Source: Maniola hyperantus (lineage: Eukaryota; Arthropoda; Insecta; Lepidoptera; Nymphalidae). From it: a stretch of DNA of 64,000 bases. Both the position numbers and the translations under genes were made by a program. Location: contig NC_048538.1 of assembly GCF_902806685.2 (NCBI RefSeq), positions 17,608,001 to 17,672,000 on the forward strand, in the 5' to 3' direction. Shown here in pieces: positions 1 to 10,125 of this stretch (its first letter is position 1; each line of letters opens with the position of its first letter). The notes below the pieces were generated by a model. It did no database searches. It worked only from the letters and a program-made list of their open reading frames with translations, and was not told the DNA's origin.

Positions 1-429
1 AGTAAGATTCCACAGATTGTAAACTGGCATCACTTCAAAGATAGTTCAAAGGTATTAAGTACCTAACCTAGGTAACTTAGGTACGTAATACGTAAGCTGA
101 GTGAGTGTCGTGAGACTCACCTCACACCGCCGTCCGCCGCCCGCTGCCCAGTGACCCGCCATGTTCTCCGACACCCACTTACTTAGAGGCGTGACATTCC
201 GCAGAGGCAGAGGCAGAGGAAGAAAATGTAAATGAAGGAGTAGGTACATATGTAGGAAGTTGTACCGCATCGCTGCAGTGAGCTCCAACTTCGGATCTCT
301 GAACAACAACGGTCAACGCTGATGAAAGACGGTTCTCGATTCGGCACGTTTTTTCCGTAAAATGGGTTTAGCGGTTGAGGAATGAAAAATTTACAATTAG
401 TAAACAACACTTTCGCAATTATTAAGGTG

Positions 430-620
430 CCTACATTACGTGGCAGAAAAAAATAATGTACTTATACCTACTCCGTTACAAGGGAATTGGTAGAGCATTG
501 TCTCTGTCGTTGAGGCCGACAAAACGTCATAAAGCCTGTATGAGTGACAGAGACGAGCTCTACAAAGCCGAAACGTCATTCTAAAGGCCGATGTACTTAC
601 ATTATTTTCTGCCGCGTAGG
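430..620. mobile_element. Fold-back MITE-like element (left copy)
   Basis: Ends are inverted: GGCAGAAAAAAATAATGTAC near 442-461 against the complement of GTACTTACATTATTTTCTGCC at 593-613. A second nested stem lies inside, TAGAGC..GTCTCTGTC (491-508) against GACAGAGAC..GCTCTA (545-561), so most of the element can fold back on itself. No coding capacity. This is a non-autonomous DNA element of unassigned family; no clear target duplication was found. Confidence 0.6.
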
Positions 621-655
621 TACTGTACTATATGTCCACTGAGCTGATAGCGTAC

Positions 656-692
656 GGTAGGTTGTGGTCACGTGACCCACTACAACCTACCC
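656..692. repeat. Near-palindrome with CACGTG core (left copy)
   Basis: GGTAGGTTGT and ACAACCTACC flank the 12-bp perfect palindrome GGTCACGTGACC. CACGTG is an E-box for bHLH proteins, but no adjacent gene gives it a role. Mirror copy at 58513-58549. Confidence 0.55.
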
Positions 693-1544
693 GACTATGT
701 TGTGCATACATACTGACGTGCGACTGTTCATGACGGCCTCTTGTGTGATGTGGCTGTGCACACTGCACACTGCACATGCACACGTCGGTGTCGGCGTCCG
801 GCGATTGCGACATCGATAGCAGATGATGACGAGTGGCGACTGGCGACTGGCGAGGAACAGTTAGTAACGTTTAGCTATCTATCATTTCCAAACGCTGATT
901 CGGTAGGTTATACCAATCCGGTTCTTGCAGGTTAGGTTTCCGGCGGCGGCGAGCGATGCAAACTAAATTGACGGATTAAAGCCGTTAGTCCCGTTCGGTC
1001 TACTTAGGTACCTACTTATTTGATAACAAAAACTGTGAAGCTTAAAGTTCGTCGGTGGGAACCGATGCACGATGGTGAAGAACCGTGATGAATGCAAACT
1101 GATAGGTTCTTACAACCCGATGAGATTTGCAGTTGTAGTACTGGAGGCGCTGCGACACGTCACACGTCACAGTCACACGTCACAGTCACACCAGCCTGCG
1201 AACCTGAGTCACGCACTCGTCGCTAATTGTTGCTAAAACTTTCGCTTTCGAGGAATGTTCGCAGGCCGCAGCGAGTTGCGACCAACGGAACCCGTCTTAG
1301 TAATTAACCTAAATTGCCTGTCTCAGGTCGATGAGATACCTGCGTTACACGACAATGTTGTTGTGGCTGCCTTCGCTGCCTTCATATCGACAAAATAAGT
1401 ATGTAACAGTTGGTAAGGATATCGACTATCGATCAAATTATAGACCATCATAAATAAGGAAAGAATTAAATTAGTTTCTTTTATTTGTAAGTCTCTTAAG
1501 AGATCTATAGACTGTGTTCGGGGACTTATTTAAATTAAGGTTTT

Positions 1545-1680
1545 TATTTAATTACATGTAAGCTGTTCGTACTAACATAGTTCTTAAGTTTTTAAATATT
1601 GTGTAGGTACTTATTTACTAACACCACATGGGCCACGGCCTGAAATAAAGAATTATAATAATCAAAGTAATAATAATGGC
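1545..1680 (+). mobile_element. Solo LINE 3' end, same family as the LINE at 5.9-6.6 kb (left copy)
   Basis: Contains TTACATGTAAG, CGTACTAACATAGTT, TTTACTAACACCA and CCACGG.CTGAA.TAAAGAA in the same order as the 3' UTR of the LINE fragment read on the right arm at 55255-55345. It ends in AT-rich microsatellite-like sequence (AATAATAATAATG region), as non-LTR elements often do. Only the 3' UTR is present, the product expected of 5' truncation. Mirror copy 57525-57660. Confidence 0.6.
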
Positions 1681-1999
1681 GACGATTTACACCTTATTCA
1701 GTCACCTGCAGAGACTCTGGCCTCTGGACCTGGAGTCGCAACTGGTAGATGCTGCTGATGTAGATAGACGTAGTTTGGGTAAGTAGGTATACGGTTATCC
1801 CGGCGTGTAGGTAGGTGCTCAGGAGCAGATCACTTGTTTCTTCACTGACCGAACATTGCACTCTGTGCTGACCACTGACAACTGACAAGTCAACTGCTGA
1901 GAGGTACGTACTACGTAGGTCTTTGTATACATATATAATTTTTGACCAAACAGGGCGTCTCAAACTAGTACCTACAAGTAAACATTTTCAAATCTATCT

Positions 2000-3057
2000 A
2001 TATATTATATAAAATTCAAAGTCCTGACTGACTGACATATAATCAACGCACAGCCTAAACCGCTGGTCCTAGAGAGATGAAATTTGGAGGGTCTATTCTT
2101 TGTAATGAGTAGGTGTCCACTAAGAAAGGACTTTTCGAAATTCCACCCCTAAGTGGGTTAAATGGGGGATGGAAGTTTATATAAAAGTCCGTCATTTTTC
2201 AAGTAATTTGCACGAAAATTGGTATTTGGGTTTTCGGTCACAAATGAAGAAATACGTGTTTCAGGATTTTTGGAAAATTGGCCCATAAGGGTGGTAAAAT
2301 AGGGGATGAATGTTTGTATGAAATGATGTTTGAATGAAAGTTTTAATTATTGATATTATTAACTTGAAATTTGGAAAGTAGGTTTTTTATTGAGGTGAGG
2401 TGTCAGCTAAGAAACGACTATGAGAAAATCGCCCCCTAAAGGGATGAAATGGGGGTTGGAAAGTTATATGAAAGTCCTAGGTTTTTGAAGTTACAGACGT
2501 GAAAAATCGAGATTGAGGTTATTAGTTTTAAATAATAAAACCTGTAGAAGTTATTCTGGAAAAACTCCCCCTAAGGGTGGTAAAATAGGGGATGAAAGTT
2601 TGTATGGGAAAGTTTTTATTATTGTTAACTTGAAATTCGGAAAGTAGGTTCTTTATGAGACGTAGGAGAAGAAACGGTTTTCAGAAAATCCTTCCCCAAG
2701 CGGGTGGAATGGGGGTGGGACGTTATATGAAAGTTCTATATTTTTAAAGTTACAGACATGAAATCAACATATTGTTTTAGGTCGTCAGCTTTAAATAATA
2801 AAAATCTGTATAAGTTGTTTTGGAAAATCCCCCTTAAATGTGGTAAAATAGGGAATTATTTTTATTGTTAACTTGAAGTTTGGAAGGTAGGTTCTATCTA
2901 GAGGTAGGTGTCAGCTAAGAATTTTTACGAAAATCTTACGGGTCTAAAGGGGTAAAATGAGGGTTGAAAGGTTATAAGAAAGTCCTATGGTTTTGCCAAA
3001 GAAAAATTTCATTTGTTTCCTGTAGGCCAGGCGGGCGAAGCCGCGGACAGAAGCTAG
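2000..3057 (+). repeat. Dispersed repeat built of ~260-bp modules (left copy)
   Basis: Three to four diverged modules follow one another, each with a block like CCCCTAAGGGTGGTAAAATA, then GGGGATGAA(A)GTTTGTATG, ATTGTTAACTTGAAATT.GGAAAGTAGGTT, and AGTCCTA..TTTT.AAGTTACAGAC. The 3' end carries GGCGGGCGAAGCCGCGGAC followed by AGAAGCTAGTTGATTATA, which I recognise from abundant lepidopteran repeats. No long reading frame. Class is uncertain. Mirror copy 56150-57207. Confidence 0.7.
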
Positions 3058-3164
3058 TTGATTATAAACAGCGCCACCTTTGTGAATTTTCCTTTACTTG
3101 TGCCATAAGAGATTGCTACCTGCCTTTCATGATTCTAGGTCAATGGGAACTACCCTATAAGTTT

Positions 3165-3260
3165 TGATTCGCTCGAATTGACAGACACGACAGACAGACA
3201 GACAATAAAGTGATTCTACAACGGTTCCTTTTTCGTTTTCAGCTACGGAACCCTAAACAT
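3165..3260 (-). repeat. Fragment of GGTTCCGTA-type lepidopteran repeat (left copy)
   Basis: Shows the paired hallmarks ACAGACAGACAGACAATAAAG and GCTACGGAACCCTAAACAT. On the complementary strand this reads TAGGGTTCCGTAGC, the usual start of this repeat. Related sequence occurs at 41190-41480. Mirror copy 55947-56042. Confidence 0.5.
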
Positions 3261-3835
3261 CAATAAAATATTCACAGCATTAATCTTATCCAAATCCCGT
3301 TATATCCCGCTATCCCGCTATCATTGCGATTCTCAAATTTTTACCTAAAACAGATATCTCGAAATGATGTCGAATATTGAGCCCCTGCTTGATCTCTTCA
3401 CGCATCGATATGGTTGCGGTTGTTAACTGATACCAAATCCTTCAGTTAGTCAGTTAAATTGTTTGTTGCAAATGCATCGCATGGACACTGATGCCGTAGT
3501 TTAGGTAGATAGTTCTTAGTTCTAATATGATAGTGAAGTTTATTACTCGAAGACGCCTGGACCGATTTTGAAAATTATTTTTTCGTTTGAAAGGGTAGGT
3601 ATACTTCAAAGGTAGTCCCATATAAATTTGGTGAAGATCTGTTAAGCATCTTCGAAGACAGATAATGAAACTCCTCAACGGATAAGAGTAAATTGCTCGC
3701 GATCAGTGTAATAGCTTAGTAAACAGTAGATTTTTAACCAGTCATAGCATAATTTAATTCCATGGGGCCACTAAAAATTGTGAAATAATTTTTTTTTACA
3801 AAAAAAATACAAACCGACTTCAATACCTAGCCACA
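3260..3835. other. No recognised feature
   Basis: AT-rich DNA with TATCCCG.TATCCCGCTATCCCGCTATC short repeats near 3300-3325. A 74-codon open frame at 3454-3678 on the minus strand resembles no family I know and shows no coding signal. Mirror region 55372-55947. Confidence 0.4.
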
Positions 3836-4016
3836 AACACTAAATAAAAAGAAATAAAATAAAATAAAATTTCTTTAATTCAGACCGTGGTCCATATGGT
3901 GTTAGTAAATAGTAGGACTTAAAACTATGTTAGTACGTATAACTTACATGTAATTTAAAAATAAAATAAAAAGCTTAATTTAAATATTTGCCGGTACGCA
4001 CTGAGGCACTGGGTAC
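3835..4016 (-). mobile_element. LINE 3' UTR and tail, separated from its coding part (left copy)
   Basis: Continuation of the LINE fragment beyond the inserted DNA transposon. Reads TGGTCCATATGGTGTTAGTA and TACTAACATAGTTTTAAG on opposite strands, matching the solo 3' end at 1545-1680, with an AAATAAAATAAAATAAAAT tail. Confidence 0.6.
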
Positions 4017-4024
4017 ATACACAT

Positions 4025-5938
4025 TAGGGTGTCCCTTATATGGTCGAAAATTTTTTTTTTGCAGTTATCAAAACGCATACCCTCCAATTTTGTTTATTAT
4101 ACTAAGCTTAACTTAAATATAAAATTTTAACTTCCTACGTTCATGTTAACCCGTGCCGACAGGGTCCCAAAGTTTATGTAAGATGGTGTCTTTGAGTACT
4201 TCTTAATAAATAGCTAGGTCGTCGTAAATATGAATGTTGTATGTAAATATTGATGAAAAGACAAATTTAAGTAACACTTTTATTTATTAAACAGTTAAAG
4301 TTACATAATTTATTCACAATACTCTCTTCTTAAGGTCCCTTTTTTACAGACTAGAATCATCTTTTTGTGTTCTTGAACACAGCGTAATAAAAACTGCTTT
4401 TGCTGAATTTTCAAACTCGAAAACAAATTTTGCGCTTGATGGATACTCAATGATTCAGCTAAAACAATAAGTAAAATTATAGATAGTTCGATCAGTTCGA
4501 TAATCATCACGCATAATACATTATTGGAGTTTATGCTTAAAAAAACGTCGCCAATGCGTTAATAGTTGCGTCATAAAGATATTGTTTTACAAAATCACTG
4601 CATGTTACGATAGAACTAAGGTCAATGTTTTTCCAGTTGTCTTTAAACTTTTAACGAGGTGGATTTTTGATTAAAATACACTTAAGAACCAATTCATAAA
4701 CATAATAGCGGCAAAGAAGAGTATCATCTCTCTATGTAATTTTTGTTCCAAAATTACACAAGTTCCATTCAAGCTGCCTGTATTGGATAATGTCGTATCC
4801 CAGCACATTATTTGTACCTAACTTATCATTGAGGTTCTAGTCACAAAGTGCGTTTGCAACTGTTTTAGCTTGATCTTTGTCAGATGAGATGTCCAGTTTT
4901 AGTACTGCAAGGAAGTACTGCTCCTTTTCTCCAAATGAAGTAAGGATTGGCAGGCATTCTTTTTTAGAACTTCTCACAGGCCAGGAGACAGTTTTCCATC
5001 CCAGTAAACAGTAACAATTTCGGGCACGTTATACTGAAAATTATTTTTTATGAAATCCGCTTTATCCTTTCCCATTTGTGTTCGAATTCGTTGAATAAAA
5101 GGTCCGTTGATTGGATAATCGTCGCAATTATGACCTATTGCTGGCAGGCATATCGTGTAGTTCTACTAGTTCTTGAGGTGGTATAATGCTGTGTAAAAGG
5201 ACGTCAATTACCTCTGTAAAGACGTTTGCCTGAGACTCTTTTTTCTCTTCTTCAATCTTTCTCTGTCTTGCCCTTTCATCCTTTTCAAGTAACTTTTCTC
5301 TACACCCAATAAACAACCTGGACATCACCACCACACCAGCGTGTATGATATCGAATAAATTATCCAAATCTTTTTGAAAACTCTCCTCGCAGCTTTTATA
5401 AGCATGCTGTGCTTTTTTGCACCCCTCGCCAGACTTGGTAAAGATCCACAAGCTTCTTTATACAGCTAGGAAGAGCTTTGGTGGGTATTTCAGCCTTTCT
5501 TCAGAATGTAATACACTCTTGAATGATAAGATTCGTGATTTCACTAACACTTTACTTGATTTCGCGAATGTTAAAACAGAACTGTGAGAACTTGATGGTT
5601 AGACGGTAATTTCGTATCAGTTATTTGGTGATTTACCTGAACAATTAAGAAAATACTTTTTTACAACGCTTCTCCATTTCACTGAGATCTTTAAAATATC
5701 AAACAATACGTGTTAATAATGATAGGTCGAGATAAATCGACAAATAGAGCGTGCGTGGGGCGGCACCACGCGGCACTTGCAGCGCAACTTGTATGAACAT
5801 TTTTCCAACTCAAGTCGGCACGGGTTGCAGTTATCCAAATAAGGAAAAAATTGATATTAGGGTGTTTTAGGGTCAAATAAACAAAACTAGAGCCTATGCG
5901 TTAAAAAATTCAAACTTTGAAAAATAAGGGACACCCTA
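4025..5938 (-). mobile_element. Decayed DNA transposon with 8-bp target duplication (left copy)
   Basis: Terminal inverted repeats TAGGGTGTCCCTTAT at 4025 and its complement ending at 5938, flanked on both sides by ATACACAT (4017-4024 and 5939-5946). Length about 1.9 kb. It interrupts a LINE fragment. Transposase-like remnants lie inside on the minus strand. An 8-bp duplication is typical of hAT and P superfamilies among others; I cannot assign one. Right-arm copy at 53272-55183. Confidence 0.8.
4838..5451 (-). pseudogene. Transposase-like remnant, frameshifted (left copy)
   Basis: Mirror image of the remnant at 53759-54372, with the same 107-codon frame (5128-5451) and the same disruptive stop and frameshift. 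Identical damage in both copies means decay preceded the duplication, or that the two copies are alleles. Confidence 0.55.
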
Positions 5939-6595
5939 ATACACATGTGTATGTACCCAGTGCCGCAATATGCGGCAGTCAGGCTTTTCACTAACAACCC
6001 TCAGTATGGCGTTGGTGCTCCCTCTCACTCTGCGCATCAGCGATGCCACTCGTTTGCGCATGACTGAATAAAAGTCATCCGTGTACGCGTACGCAAACAT
6101 AGCCGATGCACTACAGTGTCGGGGGAGCCCCAACATCACCCTGAAGGCGTTATTGTATTGCACTCGGAGCGCATTGTAGGTCTTCTGTGTATAGTTGACC
6201 CACAGGCCGCACGTGTATAATGTCTGGCAGAATGCTTTAAAAAGTGTTATTTTAACATCTAAAGTACAACGAGCGAACCTGCGAGCCAACATATTACATC
6301 GGACCGCAATAGCTCTCCTTTCTCTCTCCATGTCATAGTCGTCCTTCAAATCCTCAGTTACAATATGACCAAGGTATTTGAAGTGCGACACCCTCCGAAG
6401 TTCTACCCCCTCCAGCGTCACTGGCGGTACATGAGCTGGTTTCTGTGACCCTACTCTAAATACCAGGAGCTCGCTCTTCTTTAAACTAAAAATTAAAAAA
6501 TAATTTAATTTATTACCGAATATATTATTATGTATACAAGAGTTAATATAGTTCCATGATAATATTTTTTGGGGTCGGTGCCAATGAGGTGCCAT
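5939..6595 (-). pseudogene. Non-LTR retrotransposon (LINE) reverse-transcriptase C-terminal fragment (left copy)
   Basis: The frame codes KKSELLVF, then VSHFKYLGHIVTEDL, DMERERRAIAVRCNMLARRF and LFKAFCQTLYTCGLWVNY. This is the post-catalytic 'thumb' region of LINE reverse transcriptases, where KYLG, a basic RR..A..R helix and a W-containing segment are usual. The catalytic YADD region and endonuclease are absent, so the copy is 5' truncated. Its first ~40 codons (upstream of KKSELL) look unrelated. Its 3' end is cut by the DNA transposon at 4025-5938, and its 3' UTR resumes at about 3835-4024, closing in an ATAAAATAAAATAAAAT tail. Not functional. Confidence 0.75.
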
Positions 6596-6599
6596 TGTA

Positions 6600-6757
6600 G
6601 AGTCTCATAAAAATATGAAGTCTAGACTATTCGCGCAGCTAAAGCTAATTAGCTTCGGACCTCCCCCTTTTAAGTTATAATTTATAATTGTGGGCTGCGG
6701 ACAAAATAGACTCTTTCCGGATTAAGAAGTTAATTTACTGACCGATCAGAGGGCCAG
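6600..6757. other. Unassigned stretch before GC-rich minisatellite
   Basis: No gene or recognised repeat. TAATTAGCTTCGGACCTCC and GGAGGTCCGAAC flank the minisatellite region on opposite sides in inverted orientation. Confidence 0.3.
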
Positions 6758-6795
6758 GGAGGCGGGGAGGCGGGGAGGCGGGGAGGCGGGGAGGT
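6758..6795. repeat. G-rich 9-bp minisatellite (left copy)
   Basis: Four to five units of GAGGCGGGG. Runs of four G spaced by five bases give G-quadruplex potential. Mirror copy 52415-52452. Confidence 0.85.
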
Positions 6796-7084
6796 CCGAA
6801 CAGCGGGATGTACTACACTAAGTAGGTAGAGATTATTCCCGTCGGACAGCTCCGCTGCGGCGCTGGACTTGCTTGTTTAATATTAAGTCAGTTAGTAATT
6901 TTCTTTATGAATCACTTGAGCTACTCTCTACCAATTATTAATTAATAATCAACTGAGTGCGAGTAGGTAGGTAGGAACTAGGCAGCTCTCCGGATAATGT
7001 ATTTCTAATTAGGTAAATATCTAATCGAGTCGAACAATGTGAATATTATGTACAAGTTGATATCGACAGAATTATTTTTATGAG

Positions 7085-7195
7085 TTATTTGATTAAGGGT
7101 TTCTAACATCCCTTGGAAACTCCAAAAAACCTCTTAAATTTTCCGGAATAAGAAGTAGCCTATGTCCGTCCCCGGGATGCAAGCTATGCAAGCTA
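7085..7195 (-). repeat. Fragment of common lepidopteran repeat (left copy)
   Basis: Contains AAGTAGCCTATGTCCGTCC and CCGGGATGCAAGCTATGCAA, familiar from the body of abundant lepidopteran short repeats. It continues through a 14-bp minisatellite to about 7340. Mirror copy 52015-52122. Confidence 0.5.
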
Positions 7196-7265
7196 GGATA
7201 TGGATCGTAGGATATGGATCGTAGGATATGGATCGTAGGATATGGATCGTAGGATATGGATCGTA
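7196..7265. repeat. 14-bp minisatellite, 5 copies (left)
   Basis: Five perfect units of GGATATGGATCGTA. The right arm has twelve (51847-52014), which accounts exactly for the 98-base shift between arms. Confidence 0.95.
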
Positions 7266-7349
7266 TGGAGGGATCTGGACCTGGGGGGTGAGATAAGCTA
7301 CTTTTTATGCCGTAAAATAGCAATAGCTTAAAACGCACGTAATTTCAAA

Positions 7350-7430
7350 AAGCTGGTGCGGATTCGGAATCGAACTCCCGACCGGCCACACAGGAGGCTT
7401 AACTAGTAAGCTTTGACTTACTACTTTTTG
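7350..7430 (-). ncRNA. tRNA-like SINE head (left copy)
   Basis: On the minus strand the sequence reads GGTCGGGAGTTCGATTCCGA followed by ATCCGCACCAGC. GGAGTTCGATTCC fits an RNA polymerase III B box and tRNA T-arm. An A box is not clear and a full cloverleaf is not evident, so this is probably a degenerate tRNA-derived SINE and not a working tRNA gene. Mirror copy 51682-51762. Confidence 0.4.
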
Positions 7431-7518
7431 CTAACACCACTTTTGCATAACATACTATGTATATTGCATGCAGTTGCTTGCTGCCAATTCCAATAGCAAC
7501 TTTGAGGTTTTGTGGCGC

Positions 7519-7541
7519 GTTTCATCTGTTCGACTCATCAG
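7519..7541 (-). ncRNA. Hammerhead-like core sequence (left copy)
   Basis: On the minus strand: CTGATGA, GTC, a GAACA loop, GAT, GAAAC. This matches the conserved core of hammerhead ribozymes with a 3-bp stem II. I could not find convincing stem I or stem III partners or a cleavage triplet, so it may be chance. Mirror at 51571-51593. Confidence 0.2.
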
Positions 7542-7555
7542 CGAATTTGTGCCTC

Positions 7556-7691
7556 CCGTCGGGAGTGGACCTCCTTCACAGATATTGTAGGCAATAACAC
7601 CTATTTATAGTACCTACGAGTTACCGTCGGGAGTGGACCTCCTTCACAGATATTGTAGGCAATAACACCTATTTATAGTACCTACGAGTTA
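7556..7691. repeat. 68-bp tandem duplication present only in left arm
   Basis: Two identical 68-bp units starting CCGTCGGGAGTGGACC, at 7556 and 7624. The right arm has one copy (about 51489-51556), giving the +68 shift between arms. Confidence 0.95.
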
Positions 7692-7892
7692 CGCACAATA
7701 GTACTTACTTTAGTCTATTGTCACTTCATCTTGAAAGATTTGGCATCGGCTCTTCGACAACCGTTACATTGAGGGTTAGCAAAAAACGGAGTAAAATGTT
7801 TTTGTTTGTGCACAGGTCGGGTGGCTATTTTGACTGTAAAATAAATAATGTTTTTTAAACCATTCACAAGGAGGCGGATAACGTAGCGTTTT

Positions 7893-7930
7893 GCGAGTGC
7901 GGAGTGCGGAGTGCGGAGTGCGGAGTGCGG
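7893..7930. repeat. Short GAGTGCG tandem repeat (left copy)
   Basis: Units of GTGCGGA (GAGTGCGGAGTGCGGAGTGC), about five copies. Mirror copy 51250-51287. The same motif, as CCGCACTCCGCACT, recurs independently at 19900-19930. Confidence 0.8.
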
Positions 7931-8320
7931 ACGTCACACGAGTCGCGCACACGTGCGAGCGTGCGGGACACGTGCGAGGGGTGCGTCTGTATTGCATTGC
8001 ATATGCTATTTTTTATATACGGAAAAAGTAGCTCCGGTTACACTCCCTTGTATCCATTTCACGTCGATTGGAATGTTCCACCAAACATATTAGGATTCAA
8101 AGTCCCATCTGTTGAATGGCTCGCTCTGCATCGACTTTATATGTCTGAAGAAGCCCTCCAGCTACATAATACAATTCGACGTTACTTATTCATGGAACGA
8201 ACATTTGTTCAAGATAAACCGACCTATTTATTCTTAGTCAGCGGCGTAGATATAGGTATACTTAGTGAGTAGGTACCAATTAGCCCTCTCTATCGGTCGA
8301 ACGCCATTCGTATACATATC
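7930..8320. other. No recognised gene
   Basis: A 122-codon plus-strand open frame (7904-8272) starts within the GAGTGCG repeat and shows no recognisable domain. I treat it as chance. Mirror region 50860-51250. Confidence 0.3.
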
Positions 8321-8322
8321 TG

Positions 8323-8782
8323 TCATCATCACCATCATCATCATCATCAGCCTGTGGACGTCCACTGTTGGACATAGGCCTTCCCTAAAGAGCGCTACCA
8401 CACCAGGTCCTCTTTATATCGTCGGTCCATCGTGCTTGAGGGCGTCCCACTCCACGCGGTCTCCACTCAAGGACTTTCCGGCTCCAATCGCCATCGCCTC
8501 TACGACAGGCCTGACCTGCCCACTGCCACTTCAGCTTGCTAATAGTTTGGGCTATGTCAGTGACCTTGGTTCTGCTGCGGATCTCCTCATTCCGGATCTT
8601 ATCCTTCAGGGAAACTCCTAACATGGCCCTCTGCATAGCTCGCTGAGCGACTTTGAATTTGTGAACAAGGCCGTTTGTCAGCGTCCACGTTTCAGCACCA
8701 TAGTGCCATAGGTGAGGACGTGACGAATAAACTGGTTAGACTTTCGTCTTCAGGCACTGAGGAATTGACGATGAGATATTCT
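8323..8782 (-). pseudogene. RTE-type retroposon 3' fragment (left copy)
   Basis: Minus-strand counterpart of 50398-50857: reverse-transcriptase C-terminal codons followed by the terminal GATGAT run (seen here as ATCATCATCATCATCAG). 5' truncated and frameshifted, so inactive. Confidence 0.8.
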
Positions 8783-9189
8783 GCCCATGAGTAGCGACAA
8801 TAAGCTTCCGTATTATTAAATAATTATTTTCAAAGGGCAGTTAAAAAGGTAATCTTACCTACTTTAGTGATATATCTATTATAATTGCATTTACATTTAA
8901 AAATATATTGCGTTTAAAATAATTGTAGCACATTGTAAGGTCTGTTGTAATGTAAAGGTCTCGACTGGTCTAGACCGGTTGTGGAGTCTCGCAGCACCGA
9001 CGCTACGTACCTACCTACTACCTAGGTACTCGCTACTCGTAAGTCGTACAGCTCGACAGGCTTACCTTATAACTTGTTAGTGTAGACTAGATAATTCGTT
9101 TTTATTTCTTGCATTATGAAAATGTTATTCGTGTATTTTTTGTCTTGATTAATTGTACAAAAAAATCAACTGCCAAAAAACGAACTATT

Positions 9190-9352
9190 TGAAATTAAAT
9201 ATCACTTTAACGGTGAAGGAAAACATCGTGAGGAAACCTGCATGCCTGAGAGTTCTCCATAATGTCTCAATCCGCACTCAGGCAGACAGGCAGCATGTAA
9301 ACTCTGCCCTGAACCTTATTCATTCTGAGAGAAGACCTGCAGTGGCTCACTA
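9190..9352 (+). mobile_element. Lepidopteran retroposon tail (left copy)
   Basis: Contains AACGGTGAAGGAAAACATCG, TGAGGAAACCTGCATGCCTG, AGAGTTCTCCATAATGT, a degenerate middle, and TTCATTCTGAGAGAAGACC. I recognise this as the tail of a common lepidopteran non-LTR or SINE family. Other copies: 25270-25400 and 28063-28290. Mirror copy 49829-49991. Confidence 0.65.
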
Positions 9353-9570
9353 GTAGTCACGTTAATAGTTATGTCTATTATGCCTATGAATATGCCCCTT
9401 TCCTGTCCAACTAAGCGTATAGGTACACGACAAAGGATGGGGTTTGAAGTTTGAACCGCACGCCGCAACCTTTAGGATTTGTATCTGCTCCTGTTGCGGC
9501 TTATACGTTAACAAATGATTAGATTGTCGTCAACTGAACGAATAGTTTCGAGATAAGTAGCGCTTAGCTG

Positions 9571-9685
9571 TGATCTGTGATCTGTGATCTGTGATCTGTG
9601 ATCTGTGATCTGTGATCTGTGATCTGTGATCTGTGATCTGTGATCTGTGATCTGTGATCTGTGATCTGTGATCTGTGATCTGTGG
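9571..9685. repeat. 7-bp microsatellite (left copy, ~16 units)
   Basis: About sixteen units of GATCTGT. The right arm has about seven (49562-49613), nine fewer. Confidence 0.9.
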
Positions 9686-9884
9686 CTGTCAGCAGAGGAA
9701 TGTTGGAGAGGTCGTCGTTCGCCGGTCGGAGGGGTCGGCTGCGGAGGACCGGGGTAATGTTACACAGATTGACTTACACTAGTTCACATATACAATTACC
9801 TACCGTGTAGGTAGTGAAGTGGAAACCACATTTGCTAGGAGCTCTGCTAACCTTTGTTTTAGTTTCTATTGATTATATTATATA

Positions 9885-10125
9885 TTAGCGCGACTTCTTC
9901 CGCGTGGATTTAGGTTTTTTAAAAATCCCATTATCCCAAAGAGTTGCCTATGTCAATTTCCGAGACGTAAGCTACCTCTGTACCTAATTTCATATAAGTA
10001 AATCGGTTAAACGGATGGCCATATAAGAATCCCGTGGGATTATTTGATATTCCGGGATGAAGTCGGTGTGAAAAGCTAGCAGACAGACAGACACACTTAC
10101 GCATTTATAATATTAGTATGGAAGT
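9885..10125 (-). repeat. Common lepidopteran short interspersed repeat (left copy)
   Basis: Ordered motifs: GCGTGGATTTAGGTTTTTTA, GAGTTGCCTATGTCA, ACGTAAGCTACCTCTGTACC, AAATCGGTTAAACGGATGG, ATTCCGGGATGAAG, AGACAGACAGACACACTTAC and GCATTTATAATATTAGTATG. The last two are the hallmark end of this repeat. No coding potential. Mirror copy 49142-49382. Confidence 0.7.

Noticed and set aside
5936..5938. Stop codon of the LINE frame as a natural protein end
   Set aside because: The stop is provided by the inserted transposon's terminal repeat, so the frame is truncated.
7904..8272. 122-codon open frame as a gene
   Set aside because: Starts inside a 7-bp tandem repeat and has no recognisable domain.
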